Below, piece after piece: positions 47,911-60,581 of a stretch of DNA of 64,000 nt. Source of the stretch: Anarhynchus alexandrinus (Eukaryota > Chordata > Aves > Charadriiformes > Charadriidae); NCBI GenBank assembly GCA_008711295.1, contig VUYV01000045.1, positions 944,842-1,008,841 of the forward strand, written 5' to 3'. A model generated the notes under the pieces. It was not told the DNA's origin and did no database searches. It saw only the letters and a program-made list of their open reading frames with translations. The number at the start of each line of letters is the position of its first letter. The first letter of the stretch is position 1. Position numbers and translations under genes: made by a program.

Positions 47911-48875
47911 TAATAAAAGCATCTTGATTCCTTCTCAGTGACCTAATATTGTGGAGATTTGTTTCTCACTTTAGTGAAATTCAACGCAAGTTGCTCGCAG
48001 CTCCTCATTTTCAGCATCAATTTTGGTTTTCTATGGTTTTGATAGTTCAGTCCTAAAAACACCAAGGAGCTTCCCTGTTCTTTTGGGGTTTTGTTTTCTT
48101 GTTTTACGGGTCTTTGGTGCCTTCAGGAGTAACTGCTAAAACGACTTGGAAGCGTAGAAAAGTGTGCCAAGCCACCTGCAATGCTTCAAGATGTCACTTG
48201 AGAACACAACACAGCACAGAAAGCGGCAAAGAGCACCCCTCTGGGAAAGTTTGTTTGGTCAGCAATATGGCACAAATTCTCTAAAGCTTTCAATAAAATA
48301 TGTTATATAGCAATTTCCATCTTCATTAAGGACATTCTTAACCTAAAGCAGCTGTAGAAAAGCTTGCAGAGTCAAAGCAATAGTATGGAGACTTTACTCA
48401 TGAAAAGGAGCAACATTTTAGGCTACATAGGCTACGTCTTTAACAGATGGATTACCCCATTCAGGAGTACTGCACAGAGGCAACGCAGGTTCGTTTCTTT
48501 TCCTTTAAGTCTCCAGTTAATGTTATTTATGGGGCAATGCCAGGACAGTTTTCTTTTTTAAAAAACAACAGACAAACAGAAAAAAAACCTTTGGTGGCAG
48601 CTCTAAAGCTAACACATTGTTTGTAAGTTGCTAAGTTTAATAGTAACATTATACACCTCAGGAAGAAAAAAAGAATGGGTGAGCTATGGGCAGTGGGAGC
48701 AAAGTAAGAAAGAGGGAAAAACTGATTTCAGCAGCCACTGCAATACAGCTGACAACAAGGCTTAGCAGCACTGGTACAAAGAATAGGAATGTATTTTTAA
48801 ATACCTCATGCACTTAGGACTTCTCAATTTTTTACATTTTGAGGAGAAAGACAGGATTTGTCAAAGTGTGGCTTT

Positions 48876-48919
48876 GGGATATACGCCTCTATTCAATGGG
48901 ATATATGCCTCTATTCAAT
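48876..48919. repeat. 22-bp tandem duplication
   Basis: Two adjacent copies of GGGATATACGCCTCTATTCA plus two bases differ at one position (C/T at a CpG). Confidence 0.95.
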
Positions 48920-51900
48920 GTGTTCAATCAGAGACAGGCAGAGAGTCCCACTAACAGATCTGTTATCGAAATTTCCAAGCTTTGAGGTCTAGGTGCACAC
49001 ACCAGCCATAACCTGCTCCACCACTGAGCACCACTCTGCTTCCCATCAGTTTCTGCAGAAAGGAAATCCACGCACAAGGGCTAGAAGGCGACCAGCCATC
49101 CTTGGCCAAACCCCTACTAGGGAATATGATGGGGATCAGCTCTTTGGGGTTCGCACCAGCATATACCATTGCCCAATCTAGAGGTAACCTCAGTACGCTG
49201 GTTTGGGGGCCAAAGGTTTTATGTCAGTTGGAAGAGTGGAAGTAGAGAAAAAGACCTGTGCGCTGCTGGAATAGTTACAGGAAAGTGAAGTGTGGAGAAG
49301 CAGCCTCACAGCTGCAGGATCACCGCCTGCTGTGCAGCATGCTGCTGGTCAGCCAGTGGCACGCTGCTGAGAACTGTCTGCTCTTACTGTCTGTCTGAAA
49401 TACATTTACAAAACATGTATTTTGATTTTACACATTTCTCATTTATTCCTTTCATTTCTAAGACAGAGAAGGGGTCTATCCAGCCACTAGTTAGAAAGAT
49501 ATATAGAATGATTCAACTTATCACCCAAAGAAGCTTGCATTTTAAAAAATATCTGGGTTTAATCAAATACAAACTGAACAAATCAATCTCTCCTCTTTTG
49601 TTCTTCATCAATTTATTTTTATACAAGCACATTCAGCAATCAGTCTCTCTGGAAGCACTTGCTGTGGACTGTGCAAGAGATTTAAATTTTTCAATCCTGG
49701 AAACCCAAAAGTTTAGCCAGGGCCAGAGAGCGTGCGCTTTAACTCGGGCTGATGGCTCCCCCTCACAGCAGCACTTGGGCTGTCACAGAGTATGTTTATA
49801 CTGTGGGAATTGGGAGACTTCCAGTCCTGAAATCTAAGGTCATGCCCTGTTGTGCCCGTATTCCCATATGCACATGTCAAATGTTCCTGCTGCATCCAGA
49901 CACGCATTATCCCCCACTTTCCTGTGCTCTGGTTTTCACAGGAAGGAACAGAGCACAAACAGAGCACAGTGCACTGATACAATCTTGATCCTTAGCAGCC
50001 AGGACATAGTCCGGACAGAACTCTACTGCCCGTAATTACTCTTCACGTTGATCAGAAGGGCTTCCCTTGGCATGTGGAGAAACTAATGAGAACAGCATGA
50101 TTTCTGCAGTGGGCTGGAAGATATGCCCAAAATGTCATTTTTATGACTTTGTGCATCTTTCCTGTGCCCAGTCCCTGCAGCGCACTTGCTCCTATTTTGT
50201 GTTTTGAGTGAGCAAAAAAAAAGAACTGTGATTAAATTGTTCTGCTCCATATTTTGCCTGGATGGGCTGCATTTTGTTCTTTTCCACATGTAGAAGCAGA
50301 ATGTATTCAGAACTAATCAATGAATGCATTTGCATTTTATGTTTACTGCATTTCTGCCTGTGCTGCCGCACTACTGTTATTCTCATCATCTCCAGTAAAT
50401 GTTCTCTTAATCTCCATGTGGCTGTAAATATATTACTCACTTTCATAGTATCTGCACTCAACTGAATACAGTCACAGATTAAAGGAACACCTATTAGAAA
50501 AGCATTAGGAGCTCATTTAATTAATTTTTAAAAGCAGTATTCTGAAGAAGATATTAACTGAAATCAGGATACTCAACACTTGAGATGATTATGTGCAATG
50601 GCTTCAGTGCCTTCTGAAAGATTTGGGATTTGCTGCTCTACAGGTGTCTATTCACCAGACTGGCATGGGTGACAGTGAACTTAGTGTTCACATGCATATA
50701 TCTTTTCCTGGAGCAATACGCAAGGTGAAAACAGCCTGATAAAACTGATCAGAGTCAGCTTGGCATTTGTTTTTTAAACTATTTATTGTCTGTAACTGTA
50801 TACATAAAGACATGGTTTGGATGGTGACAAATTATCTAGAAATCTAGAAAATCCAGTGAAGATCATTAATAAGAATACCTATTCTACATTATACTCAAAT
50901 TTCAATCCATCCATGCTATTAAATAGGCACACCAGTTTAAGAACAAATTTTTCATAAAGACTTAAAGATTTAAACATACGGATGAAAAATCATTCTCTTG
51001 CCTATAAACTCTGTATCTACTACAGTAGCATCTGCAGTGATCGCAATAAAAAAAAAAATAACCTAAACAAATATTTGTGGTTTTTTCAGTTTGCTGCAGT
51101 TCTGCAGCTGGCATCATGTTACCATTTACACATTTTGCATCAATTCTTTCAATCGACATGAAAAACTTGTGTAGAATAACCTTTTTGTGTTGTTGGTCCA
51201 CTCCCCTAAAGGTTTTTATAAAGTCAGATTGAACAAAACATGTCTAATTGAAATCCTTAATTTTCAACTGAAGTTTTACAGACAAGCAGTACTCATCCAA
51301 TCATTTTAAAAAGGTCTTTAAAAATGCTGAAATCTATCCACATCAGCACCAGCATGTCTACAAGTATCTTTGTTAGTTAGGGCTTTAAGTAGTCATTCTA
51401 CAGTCAAGAACGGTACTTAACATGCAGTTATACAAAAATATATATGAGCTCAGATTGCAGGTAGCATACGTTTGAAAACTGAAAGCATAGGGTCCAATTC
51501 CATCTTTTACTCACTGAATGGCACTTACATGAGCTCCTAAAACAATGGAAAGTTTGGTTTTCCTGAAGCCAACCATGTTAGGTAGGCAAATTACTGTAAC
51601 AGTTATCATTGATTTTCACTAGATTTTCTAATATTATATGACATTAATAGGACTGTTCACAACATTAAGCACTACAACCTGGAGAGACTTTGTGCAAAAA
51701 TGTTTGAATTTGAATTTGAATGTTTAATGTTTCTATTCAATAAAGCACAGAAACTTCAATGCACTGCACCAAACGCACCGCACGAAGCAAATTTTTACTA
51801 CCAATGGTAGGATTACTATTTTTCTATGCTTACAGTGAGTTCAATAGCCCAAAAGCAGTGGAGAAAAATTGACTGGGATGTGGAAGAGCTCAGAATCTAC

Positions 51901-52344
51901 CGGAATAAATCAAAATTAATGGAGACATACTAGGTACACACTGTCCAAGAGATTAAATCAGAATGTAGGGGTGCAGCACCTGTGACTTTTACATAAATCT
52001 GTGCAGAAAACCATAATGATTCTTGTTTTACAGAAAAGACATTCTACAGTCATATCTCAGTTTTATTTATGCCTAAACTCAGTGAAATGACAATGGTTTA
52101 CTAAAGGTTTAAAAAAATGTAGAATCCTCTATTTATTCTGTGGAAAGTCTGGGCAGTTTTACTCTTGAGATCATTTTTACTATAGTTATACATATTGTAG
52201 ACATGAAGCTCTATGGAAGTCTACCTAAGGGAAAGAATGCAATTACTATTTTTGAATGCTTGGAGGCGTGATAATTTTAAATACACTTAGAATTAAATTA
52301 TTAATTCTTTATTAGATTTATTTATTTAGAAGTAAATGAAAGCG

Positions 52345-52673
52345 GTAAGCACTTAAAGGGTGGCTACAAAGAGGAAGGAGACTGTCTTCACAAGAAGCCA
52401 TGTGGACAAGACGAGGGGCAATGGGTAAAAGTTGCACCAGGAGAGGTTTCATCTTGATATAAGAAATTATTTTTTTACAGTGAGAAAAATCATTCACTGG
52501 AACAACTTCCTCAGGGACATGGTAGAGTCCCCATCACCAGGGGTTTTCATGATGCGATTGGACAGGATGCTAGATAACCTCATCTAGGCCCCCTTTCCCA
52601 CAAAAGGTTAGACCAGATGATCTTTCGAGGACCCTTCTGGCCTGGCATGTTCTTTGGCTCTATGATTTTATGA
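52345..52673 (+). mobile_element. CR1 retrotransposon 3' fragment
   Basis: The plus-strand fragment contains GACGAGGGGCAATGGG, GGAACAACTTCCTCAGGGA and the terminal GGCTCTATGATTTTATGA, all characteristic of a CR1 3' end. It is diverged and non-coding. Confidence 0.9.
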
Positions 52674-54000
52674 AAAACTGTTTGTATTACTAGTAACAAA
52701 TGTGCTATGTTACTTAAAACAGTCATAAGGATTTCTCACTGTATTTATAAGATTATACACATGCTCAAATATCTTTCAACTCAGGTTCAAATCAGGACCT
52801 TACAAATTAATTACTCTTTCAAGCGTGAATTGTAATAGAACAAAAATATATATGAGCACATAAAAGAACTCAGTTCTGGGGGTAATGCCAAATCCTATAT
52901 TTCATTGTTCCTTGAATACATTAAAAAAAAAAGAAATCTAGCATATCCCGCTAAAACAAAACTTAAAACTTACTTAAAACATTCCAGAAACAGGATGATG
53001 GCTGGTATCTATGCAGGTGCTGAAGAAATATTATGAGTGAAGAATTGTGTGAAAACTGTGTGAGTACATCTTTCCAGCAGAGGTCTTGTACAAATATAAA
53101 ATGGCCTTAGATCATGTGGTTATCCCTCTCAGAGCCACAACCACCTGCTGTTTCTGAATGCCAGCCTTCACAAAAAACTTAAATATACTTTGGCACATTC
53201 ACAATGGTTTCATACCTTCATCTGATTTCCTTTGTTTACCTAAGTGTCTCCAAACAGACAGTCCCTCACTTAAAAAATTATACCACTAGTATTTTAAATC
53301 TGATACTTCTCTACCAGGTAATACATGATAAATTCTGCCACTTTTACACTGAGCGGTATCTAACTCAGAGAGTCGTCCCACTATCTACCACTGAAACTAC
53401 TCACGAAGCAAGTTACTGTGCAGGTAGAGAAGTCAAAAACAGGCTTACTTTGATGAAGGAGCTTCCTTAAACGCTGATATAAGTACGAACAAAGGTTGGA
53501 GTTCCTCAAAGACTAGTCTAAATCTAAGTCTTTAATATTTTCAGCCATGATTTTGGCAGGAAAATCACAACAGTGCTTATAAAGCTTACCTATGACTCAT
53601 ATTTGGGAAACACCATTACAATGGAATCAGAATATCTTAAAAACTAAAGAAATTGAGCTGACTGAAGACTGGAAACAGTTAGATTACTACTGTTAAGAAG
53701 CTCAAAATGCAAGGCTACATGCTCAGGGAGTAACATGGATTTCTGCTGTGAGTTGGAAACTTATTATATACAACCCAAACTAGAGGAAGACACACTTTTG
53801 TAGTTCTGCTACAGGAACGATGTAAGCCACTAGCGTGACAAAAGGCAAATGGAATCTCATGATGCTATCAGGTAAGATACAATCAGCTGAACTGTAGAAT
53901 AAAAATTATTGTTCCAGACACAATAAGCACACACATGGAGTATTATACAGAGTTCTGGCAAAAAATGTGAACACCTGGAACAGGTACTGAGAAAACTAAA
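52674..54000. other. Intergenic or upstream-intron sequence
   Basis: No gene or repeat recognised. Confidence 0.6.
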
Positions 54001-54005
54001 ACTAT

Positions 54006-54693
54006 TGTCCTGGTTTGAGGTAAAACAGGACCAATTTTGTTCAGTAACTTTACATTTTAGCTGGGCTTTTAACTACTGGAATGAACAGCATATTGTGCAG
54101 ACACTGTTCGCTCTCAGAGTGATAAGACCTATGTTTATAGCTCATGCCCAGGCATGGTATGCAGAGAGGCTCTTGCTTATACTTATTGCTATAACACCCA
54201 AGGGCAGCTAACTTAGTTACTTGCCCCATTGGAGGGTCAGAAGCAGAAAAGCGTAGAGGGGTCCCACCTGCGAGGGCAAGCAGACAGGACAGGTGACCCA
54301 GAACTGACCAAGAGGGTATTCCATCCCATCTGCCTCATGCTCAGTATAAAAGCTGAGGGATCAAAGGGTCAGCCTCTTTCTTCAATGGTCGACGTCTGAG
54401 GAGGACTCTATCTGTTCATCTGCCTTTGATCCCAATCCTGAATGCAGATCCGGAATCCAGTTCCCATCTGTCACTGAGTCCAGTCTGGGACTTCCCCAGT
54501 GCCAGTCGGTGATGTGATTGTCATCCTGGGAGCTTGATACAGTTTTGTATATATTTCATTATTAATATTTCATTAAAGCGGTTTAGTTCCTTCTAAACTC
54601 ATGTCTCTCTCTCTCTCCTCTGCTTCTGTCTTTGAAGAGAAGCAGGGGGGAGGATCTGTCGGTTGCCTGGTGGCCGGTTCGGCCCAAATTACA
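54006..54693 (+). mobile_element. Complete solo LTR of an avian endogenous retrovirus
   Basis: This 688-base unit starts TGTCCTGGTTTGAGG and ends TTACA. The flanks ACTAT (54001-54005) and ACTTT (54694-54698) are a five-base target duplication with one mismatch. Promoter-like AGTATAAAAGCTGAGG lies near 54341-54356. A TTCATTAAAG and CT-rich stretch follow toward the end. No internal retroviral genes flank it, so it is a solo LTR left by recombination. Two related copies are at 36101 and 7902 (reverse). Confidence 0.92.
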
Positions 54694-55634
54694 ACTTTGT
54701 AGACTGCTTACTCTCAGAAAGACTATAAATGCCCTCTGCAAATACAGAGAGAGAAAGGAACGAACACTAGAAATGGAAAAACTTCTTTAAATTAAAAACC
54801 ATGCAAAAGCACCAGAGCAGAAGGCTGTGATGGAATATGAATACATTTAGGCTGGAGTTAGAGGAAAGTTTTCACCCTTAAGAAGAACAATGCAATTTCC
54901 CAGGACTCCAACAGCATTTTATTGGTGTGGTAGCCTATAAAGTCAGATGATAAATGACTTAGAAGATTTTTCCAGTCCTATTTTCTAACCTGTCCTGTAT
55001 ACCTACTGTGAAAATACAAACTTCCAAATGAGGTGAAATTACCTGTGCAAAAGTAGCACTGCACATGATGTCACTCTTCACGGCGTGGCTGAATCTGTCC
55101 CCCGTACTGTGTGGGTAGCACATGGCACAGGTACACCTACACTTTTCTGATGACAAAACAGGAGTCCTTTAAAGTAAGATTTTAGGCCCTTATCACAGAA
55201 CATTCCAGTGTACACCAAAAGCAACTCAAAAGACCAAAAGCAAAATGCAACAAAACCAAAAAACCTCAGAAGTGTGGAAATGCAAAGTTAACATTGTTAC
55301 TACTGAGGATTAACAATACTCTGTGCTAAACATATATCCGTATTACAAGCTAACATGAAGCATGCAAATCTTGCTGGTGAAAATTACATTTGAAAACCAG
55401 AGGCTGAAAAATATAGGCCCACTGCCGTTTAACATCTTATGCAGATTTTTATACTAATAACTGCAAATTAATTACTGCTTGAGTCCATCTGTGGGAATCA
55501 AATACCACAGATAAAATTATTTTTTCCTATATACTTAAAGACAAATTCTGTAGATGTGCATTGGTAAAATTTAGTTGGTTTAAACTGAGTTACATTAACT
55601 TTGGCTGGACCTCAAGAACAAAAGGAAAGCTTAC
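54694..55634. other. Upstream sequence without recognised genes
   Basis: AT-rich, nothing recognised. Confidence 0.6.
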
Positions 55635-56110
55635 GTTCTCTGGAAAAGGGGGTTGGCATCTTATGAGGATTATCAAGATATAACAAAGCTATGTAGGGGG
55701 AAAATTAGAAGGGTCAAAGCTCAATCAGAACTCAGCTTGGCCACTGCAGTNNNNNNNNNNNNNNNNNNNNNNNNNNNNNNNNNNNNNNNNNNNNNNNNNN
55801 NNNNNNNNNNNNNNNNNNNNNNNNNNNNNNNNNNNNNNNNNNNNNNNNNNNNNNNNNNNNNNNNNNNNNNNNNNNNNNNNNNNNNNNNNNNNNNNNNNNN
55901 NNNNNNNNNNNNNNNNNNNNNNNNNNNNNNNNGAACAGGCTGCCCAGGGAGGTTGTGGAGTCCCCTTCTCTGGAGATTTTCAAGACCCGCCTGGATGCAG
56001 TCCTGAGTAATGTGCTCTAGGCAATCCTGCTTTGGCAGGGCAGTTGGACTACATGATCTCTAGAGGTCCCTTCCAACTCTAAAAATTCTGTGATTCTGTG
56101 ATTCTGTGAA
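55635..56110 (+). mobile_element. CR1 retrotransposon with assembly gap
   Basis: The left part encodes SYEDYQDITKLCRGKIRRVK, a CR1 ORF2 segment. After 182 Ns (55751-55932) the sequence resumes with GAACAGGCTGCCCAGGGAGG and ends in three ATTCTGTG octamers (about 56087-56110), the CR1 3' tail. Both flanks agree in strand, so the gap hides the interior of one element, possibly larger than shown. Confidence 0.9.
55751..55932. other. Assembly gap inside CR1
   Basis: 182 Ns; real length unknown. Confidence 0.95.
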
Positions 56111-56378
56111 CTGCTACCAGCAGAATTTTAGTACAAACACTCAGAGAGGAAAAGTTGTATTTATGTACTTTAGTGTGGAATATATACTGTGAAATATTAT
56201 GTATTTGTACAGCATTTGATATGAAGAAACAATGAAAGACAAAACACACACAAAAGTGTGACATGCTCAGTCCCTAACTGCACATTTTCCTCTCAAGTGT
56301 GGAAATTTAGGGTACCAATTTCACTAGGAAGTACATCTTAGACAAAAGCAAGATCCTAGTTAACCTCCAGTTAACACA

Positions 56379-56991
56379 GGAAGGGACCTCTGGAGGTCAT
56401 CTTGTCCAAACCCCCTGCTCAGGCAGGGCTACCTACAGCCAGTTGCCCAGGACCATACCCAGATGGATTTAGTATACCTCCAAGGATAGAGAGACCTCTC
56501 TGGGCAACTTGCACCAGTGCTCAGTCACCCTCACAGTGAAAAAGTGTTTCCTGATGTTCAGTGGGAATCTCCTGTGTTTCAGTTTGTGCCCATTGCCTCT
56601 GGTCCTGTCACTGGGTGCCACTGAAAAAAGCCTGGCTCCATCCTCTTTGGACTCTCCCTGCAGGTATTTATACACATTGATAAGGTTCCCCTGAACCTTC
56701 TCTTCTCGAGGCTAATCAGTCCCAGCTCTCTCAACCTTTCCTCACAGGAGAGATGCTCCAGTCCCTTCATCATCCTTGTGGCCTTTCAGTGGACTCTTTC
56801 CAGTATGTCCATGTCTCTCTTGTACTAAGGAGCCCTGAGCTGGATGGACACAGTGCTCTAGGTGTGGCCTCACCAGCACTGAGTAAAGGGGAAGGACCAT
56901 CTCCCTCGACCTGCTGGCAATGCCTTGTCCAATGCGACCCAGGACACTGTTAGCCTTCTTTGCAGCAAGGGCATGTTGCTGGCTCATGTTG
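56379..56991 (-). mobile_element. CR1 retrotransposon, 5'-truncated
   Basis: Plus-strand text reads GGGACCTCTGGAGGTCATC then CCTCACAGTGAAAAAGTGTT and ends near GCTGGCTCATGTTG, the same segment order as the copy at 16625-17178. The orientation is opposite to the neighbouring copy at 55635-56110. Confidence 0.92.
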
Positions 56992-57629
56992 CTATTTAAT
57001 ATTTCAAGGCATCCATAAACTTGATGAAATGGGGACTAAATAGCAGTTTCTTCTGAGGGTTCCACATGTGATATGACAATCAATTCCTTTATTTTAGTGG
57101 TATTGTTAGTATGCTGTTCATAAATTCAGAGTATTCACCAGTTATGACAGTAAACATTTCTATATCTTTATAGTAAAAAATCTAGTAATAATCCTCATAC
57201 TAATAAAAAGACTAGAGCAAAACAACAGAACAGCTCAAATTCAGTAAGAAACACAGATATGGTAATAAGGTTAAAGTAATACTAACATTTTGGCATGAAA
57301 TAATATGTTCTGCTATGTTGTAAGATGAAAAATAGCACACCACATAAAAAGAAAGAAACACCAGGAAGCAAAGTGAGTTGCTAACTATCCGAAAGTGAGG
57401 GATTTTCAAGGAAGTCAAATTAGGCAATGTCCTGAACATGAACTAAGATTTCCCTACCGTTACAGTTACTTTTGTAATCGTCGTTCTCACAGAGCCTCTG
57501 TGCTCTCAGTGTTACATGAAACATGAACATCTTAAAAAAGTACTCCATTTTGATTACATTGTTTGGCAAAGTCCATTCACCATCAGTGAGTTCTTTTCAT
57601 GAAAGCTGCATAGGATAAACCATTTGATT
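56992..57629. other. Sequence between CR1 copies
   Basis: AT-rich, no gene recognised. Confidence 0.6.
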
Positions 57630-58070
57630 AAAGAAGGGCAACGAAGCTGGTGAAGGATCTAGAGAACAAGTCCCATGAGGAGCAGCTGAGGAGACGGGTT
57701 GTTCAGTCTGGACATAAGGAGGGTCAGGGGAGACCTTATCACTCTCTACAACTACCTGAAAGGAGGTTGTAGCAAGGTGGGTGTCAGTCTCTTTTCCAAA
57801 GTAACAAGTGGTATGACAAGAAGTGGCCTCAAGTTGCCCCATGGGAGGTTTAGGTTGGATATTAGGAAAAATTTCTTCACCAAAAGGGTTATCAAACATT
57901 GGAACAGGCTGCCCAGGGAAGTGCTTGAATCACCATCCCTGCAGGTATTTAAAAGATGAGTAAACATGGTGTTAGGGACACGGTTTAGTGGTGGACTTGG
58001 CAGTGTTAGGTTTACAGTTGGACTCAATGATCTTAAAGGTCTTTTCCAACCTAAATGGTTCTATGATTTT
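57630..58070 (+). mobile_element. CR1 retrotransposon 3' fragment
   Basis: Contains AACGAAGCTGGTGAAGGATC, GGAACAGGCTGCCCAGGGAA and the terminal GGTTCTATGATTT. An 86-codon frame (57699-57959) is a translation of this late CR1 region, without catalytic motifs. Confidence 0.92.
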
Positions 58071-60054
58071 GAACATTGACCACTGTCATGCTCACTGACA
58101 ATGACTCTCACATTAAAGATCCAAAAACCCTAGTGAAAAAATCTAATTGCTTAAACATTCAAGGAGCCTCCAAAGTGACAAGAATCATAGCCTGGTCTGT
58201 GTTTTTAATTCTGCCAGCCAAATGCAAAAGATGTTGCTGAAACTTCAAGACAAACTGGTGATATACAACGTGCAATTCTATTAGGATTTGTTTCAGTGAA
58301 AACTTGATTCCTATAGACAATTCTATTATGGCAACGAAGGGCTGTCAAGGCCTGGAAGGCTGTATAATTGGTCAACCATGGAAAGATGAAATAAGCTGGT
58401 AAAGAAACTATCTGATAAAGAGCTACAAACAGTGAAGAAATATAAACAAGCTTATGAGTTACTGCAAGCAATGCTTTAACAAGCCAATGGAAATAAAATT
58501 ACTTTTGTCTATCCATCTACAAGCTATTTGTGATGCAAAGAGTCTTAATTTTACATTGGCTGCTTCTTCACTTTTTTCTCAATGCATGAATGAATACATA
58601 GGAACTTCAGAGTTACACATTTGGCAGGACGCAGAGCTCTGGCTATCCCTGCAATTATCTATTTTAATGTGTCCAAATTACAAGCCTTTTCAAATTCTCA
58701 CATACCCTTGAATTTCAGCACTTAGACTCTCCAACAACTCACCTTTAAAACCTTGATGAAGCACTAAGAAGACCACACATATAGTGTTACCACAGAGTGG
58801 CTGAACATGCTTCAGGTTGGGGAATATAGGGCAAAAATCAGTCTTTACTGCCCATAATTGCTTCAGCCCCAAGTAATCCCAGAAAGAAGCTCTTCTCCAT
58901 GCTCAACACCTATCCCCACTTTCCCTCCCATCCCCATGCTGGCAGCTAGATTTAGCTCTCTGTTTCAGACACAGAAGGGACAAAAGCTGCATTAAAGGGA
59001 GGAATCTGAGGAGGAAAGAAGAAAGATGTGAATTATGTATAGAGCATGTACCCAGAAGGTGAGAAAAACCTCTGACTGGCAGCTGGAAAAGTGAAAGAAA
59101 CAGACAGAATCTGCTCACACTATGGAACATCTGTCCTGGAACGGTCAATATTATCATCATTGCTAAGACAACTCACAGAAATTACATATGCCAGATGTAA
59201 TTGAGTCTATATAAACTTTATTTTCTCCCCTTCTACACATGTGATAAGATCAGTCTTCAATTACACAACCACATAGCTTTTATCCAAATGCTCCCTACCA
59301 TCTTTGGTGCACAAATGGAAAATGTTCAATCAATAAATTGGGTTTTTTGTATTGTTTACAATTTTGCACTCCCCATCAGACCTAATGATTATGCATGTGA
59401 CTTTGCAATTCTTTTGCTATTTCTGTAACATTGCCTGTCTGTGATATGAAAATTCTCTGAAAAATAGCATGAGTGTTTTTTTAAAATTATTTTTGAAACC
59501 ACACAAAAAATACTTAAAGTCCAACTCTTTTGAAGAGTAAATTGTAAATGCAAACTGGCTACTAATGTTCATGAAAACAATTTAATCAGCTGAAAACAAA
59601 TCTTAGGAATGGTGGACCTGATCATACACCAACATCAGACTGTGTCTCTCAATATCATTCCACTCCGAAATCCTAGGATGTAACCTGATAATCAACAACT
59701 ATATACCTTCCTTCATGAGTTTCATTCATTTGTATATTGTGCCAGCTTACTTAGTGGAACTGCACTGAGCTAAACAGAATGACTTTGGCATAAAACTGGA
59801 CATTGTTCAAATTAAAATATACCTGTCTAGGCATTGATTAGTATTTTTAAAGTTGATTTGGCATGCTCCTGTAAAACACCACAGTAAGCAATTAGAAATA
59901 AAAAAATAGAACAAAATAGTATTGTCCCTACTGTGTTTGCCTTAAACAGTCCTTTCTGTAGCAGCAAATCGCAGGCAGCACCGTGCAGAATATTTGTAGC
60001 AACTACATCATTTAAAAGGACAAGAAGCAAAATTCAACCGTCAAGTTAGAATGA
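58071..60054. other. Upstream sequence without recognised genes
   Basis: AT-rich; small open frames only. Confidence 0.6.
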
Positions 60055-60245
60055 TGAAGTCCCCGGTCCTGTTGCAGGGCAGCAGCAGCAGTGCCCGTGC
60101 CCTGGGAGAGGGAGCGCAGTCTGCCTCCCACCTCTGCCCTCACCAGCTCAGCAGAAATCGAGCTTAACGAGTTCAGCCGGAGTGCAGCAAAAGCGTGAGG
60201 CTTCTGGGTAAGGGAAGGGAAAGGCAGCCGCGGCCTGCAAGCAAA
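60055..60245. promoter_or_regulatory. GC/CpG-richer patch, possible distal promoter or 5' exon
   Basis: About nine CpGs in 190 bases with a GC-rich composition, ending near GCCGCGGCC. A donor-like GAGCTG|GTGAGG is present on the minus strand (around 60150) and TCTGG|GTAAGG on the plus strand (around 60210). The evidence is compositional only. Confidence 0.25.
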
Positions 60246-60479
60246 TAATCCTCCTCATCCCTAATAGCCAGGGGCAAGCTAGGCTTAACTTCAAGCATTT
60301 ATGATACGTGGGGACTGCCCTTTAGACAGAAGTGAGATGCTAATTTTGCATTCTGATAACTATGTTTTTAAAAGGCTGACTAGGCTACTCTCTCTCTTAT
60401 ATCTGTTGCCTTTTTTTTTTTTCCTAGCAGAAAATGATTTTCTTAAGAATTTACTTAAACATAACCATGACCATAGTCA

Positions 60480-60581
60480 TCACAGAATCGTAGAACTGTC
60501 TAGGTTGGAAGAGACCTTTAATATCATCGAGTCCAAAAAAATCATCATTCATGCCCTAATCCCGCACCATGCTAGCTAATG
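60480..60581 (-). mobile_element. CR1 3' terminal fragment
   Basis: Plus-strand text reads CACAGAATCGTAGAACTGTC, then GGTTGGAAGAGACC and ATCATCGAGTCCA, the reverse complement of a CR1 3' end, about 100 bases long. Confidence 0.88.

Larger units (their letters stand above)
46490..52340. other. Upstream flank of SYNE1, no coding exon recognised
   Basis: Mostly AT-rich. It includes a CpG-richer patch at 47640-47910, a 22-base tandem repeat at 48876-48919 and open frames up to 181 codons (49292-49837) without recognised homology. It may contain noncoding 5' exons of SYNE1. Confidence 0.5.

Noticed and set aside
47520..47927. Overlapping frames of 135, 117 and 91 codons
   Set aside because: Several frames and both strands are open over the same CpG-rich patch, none with recognised homology or splice context.
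49292..49837. 181-codon plus-strand frame, the longest in the window
   Set aside because: No domain or homology recognised, mixed AT-rich composition and no conserved splice pattern; length alone is compatible with chance in 64 kb.
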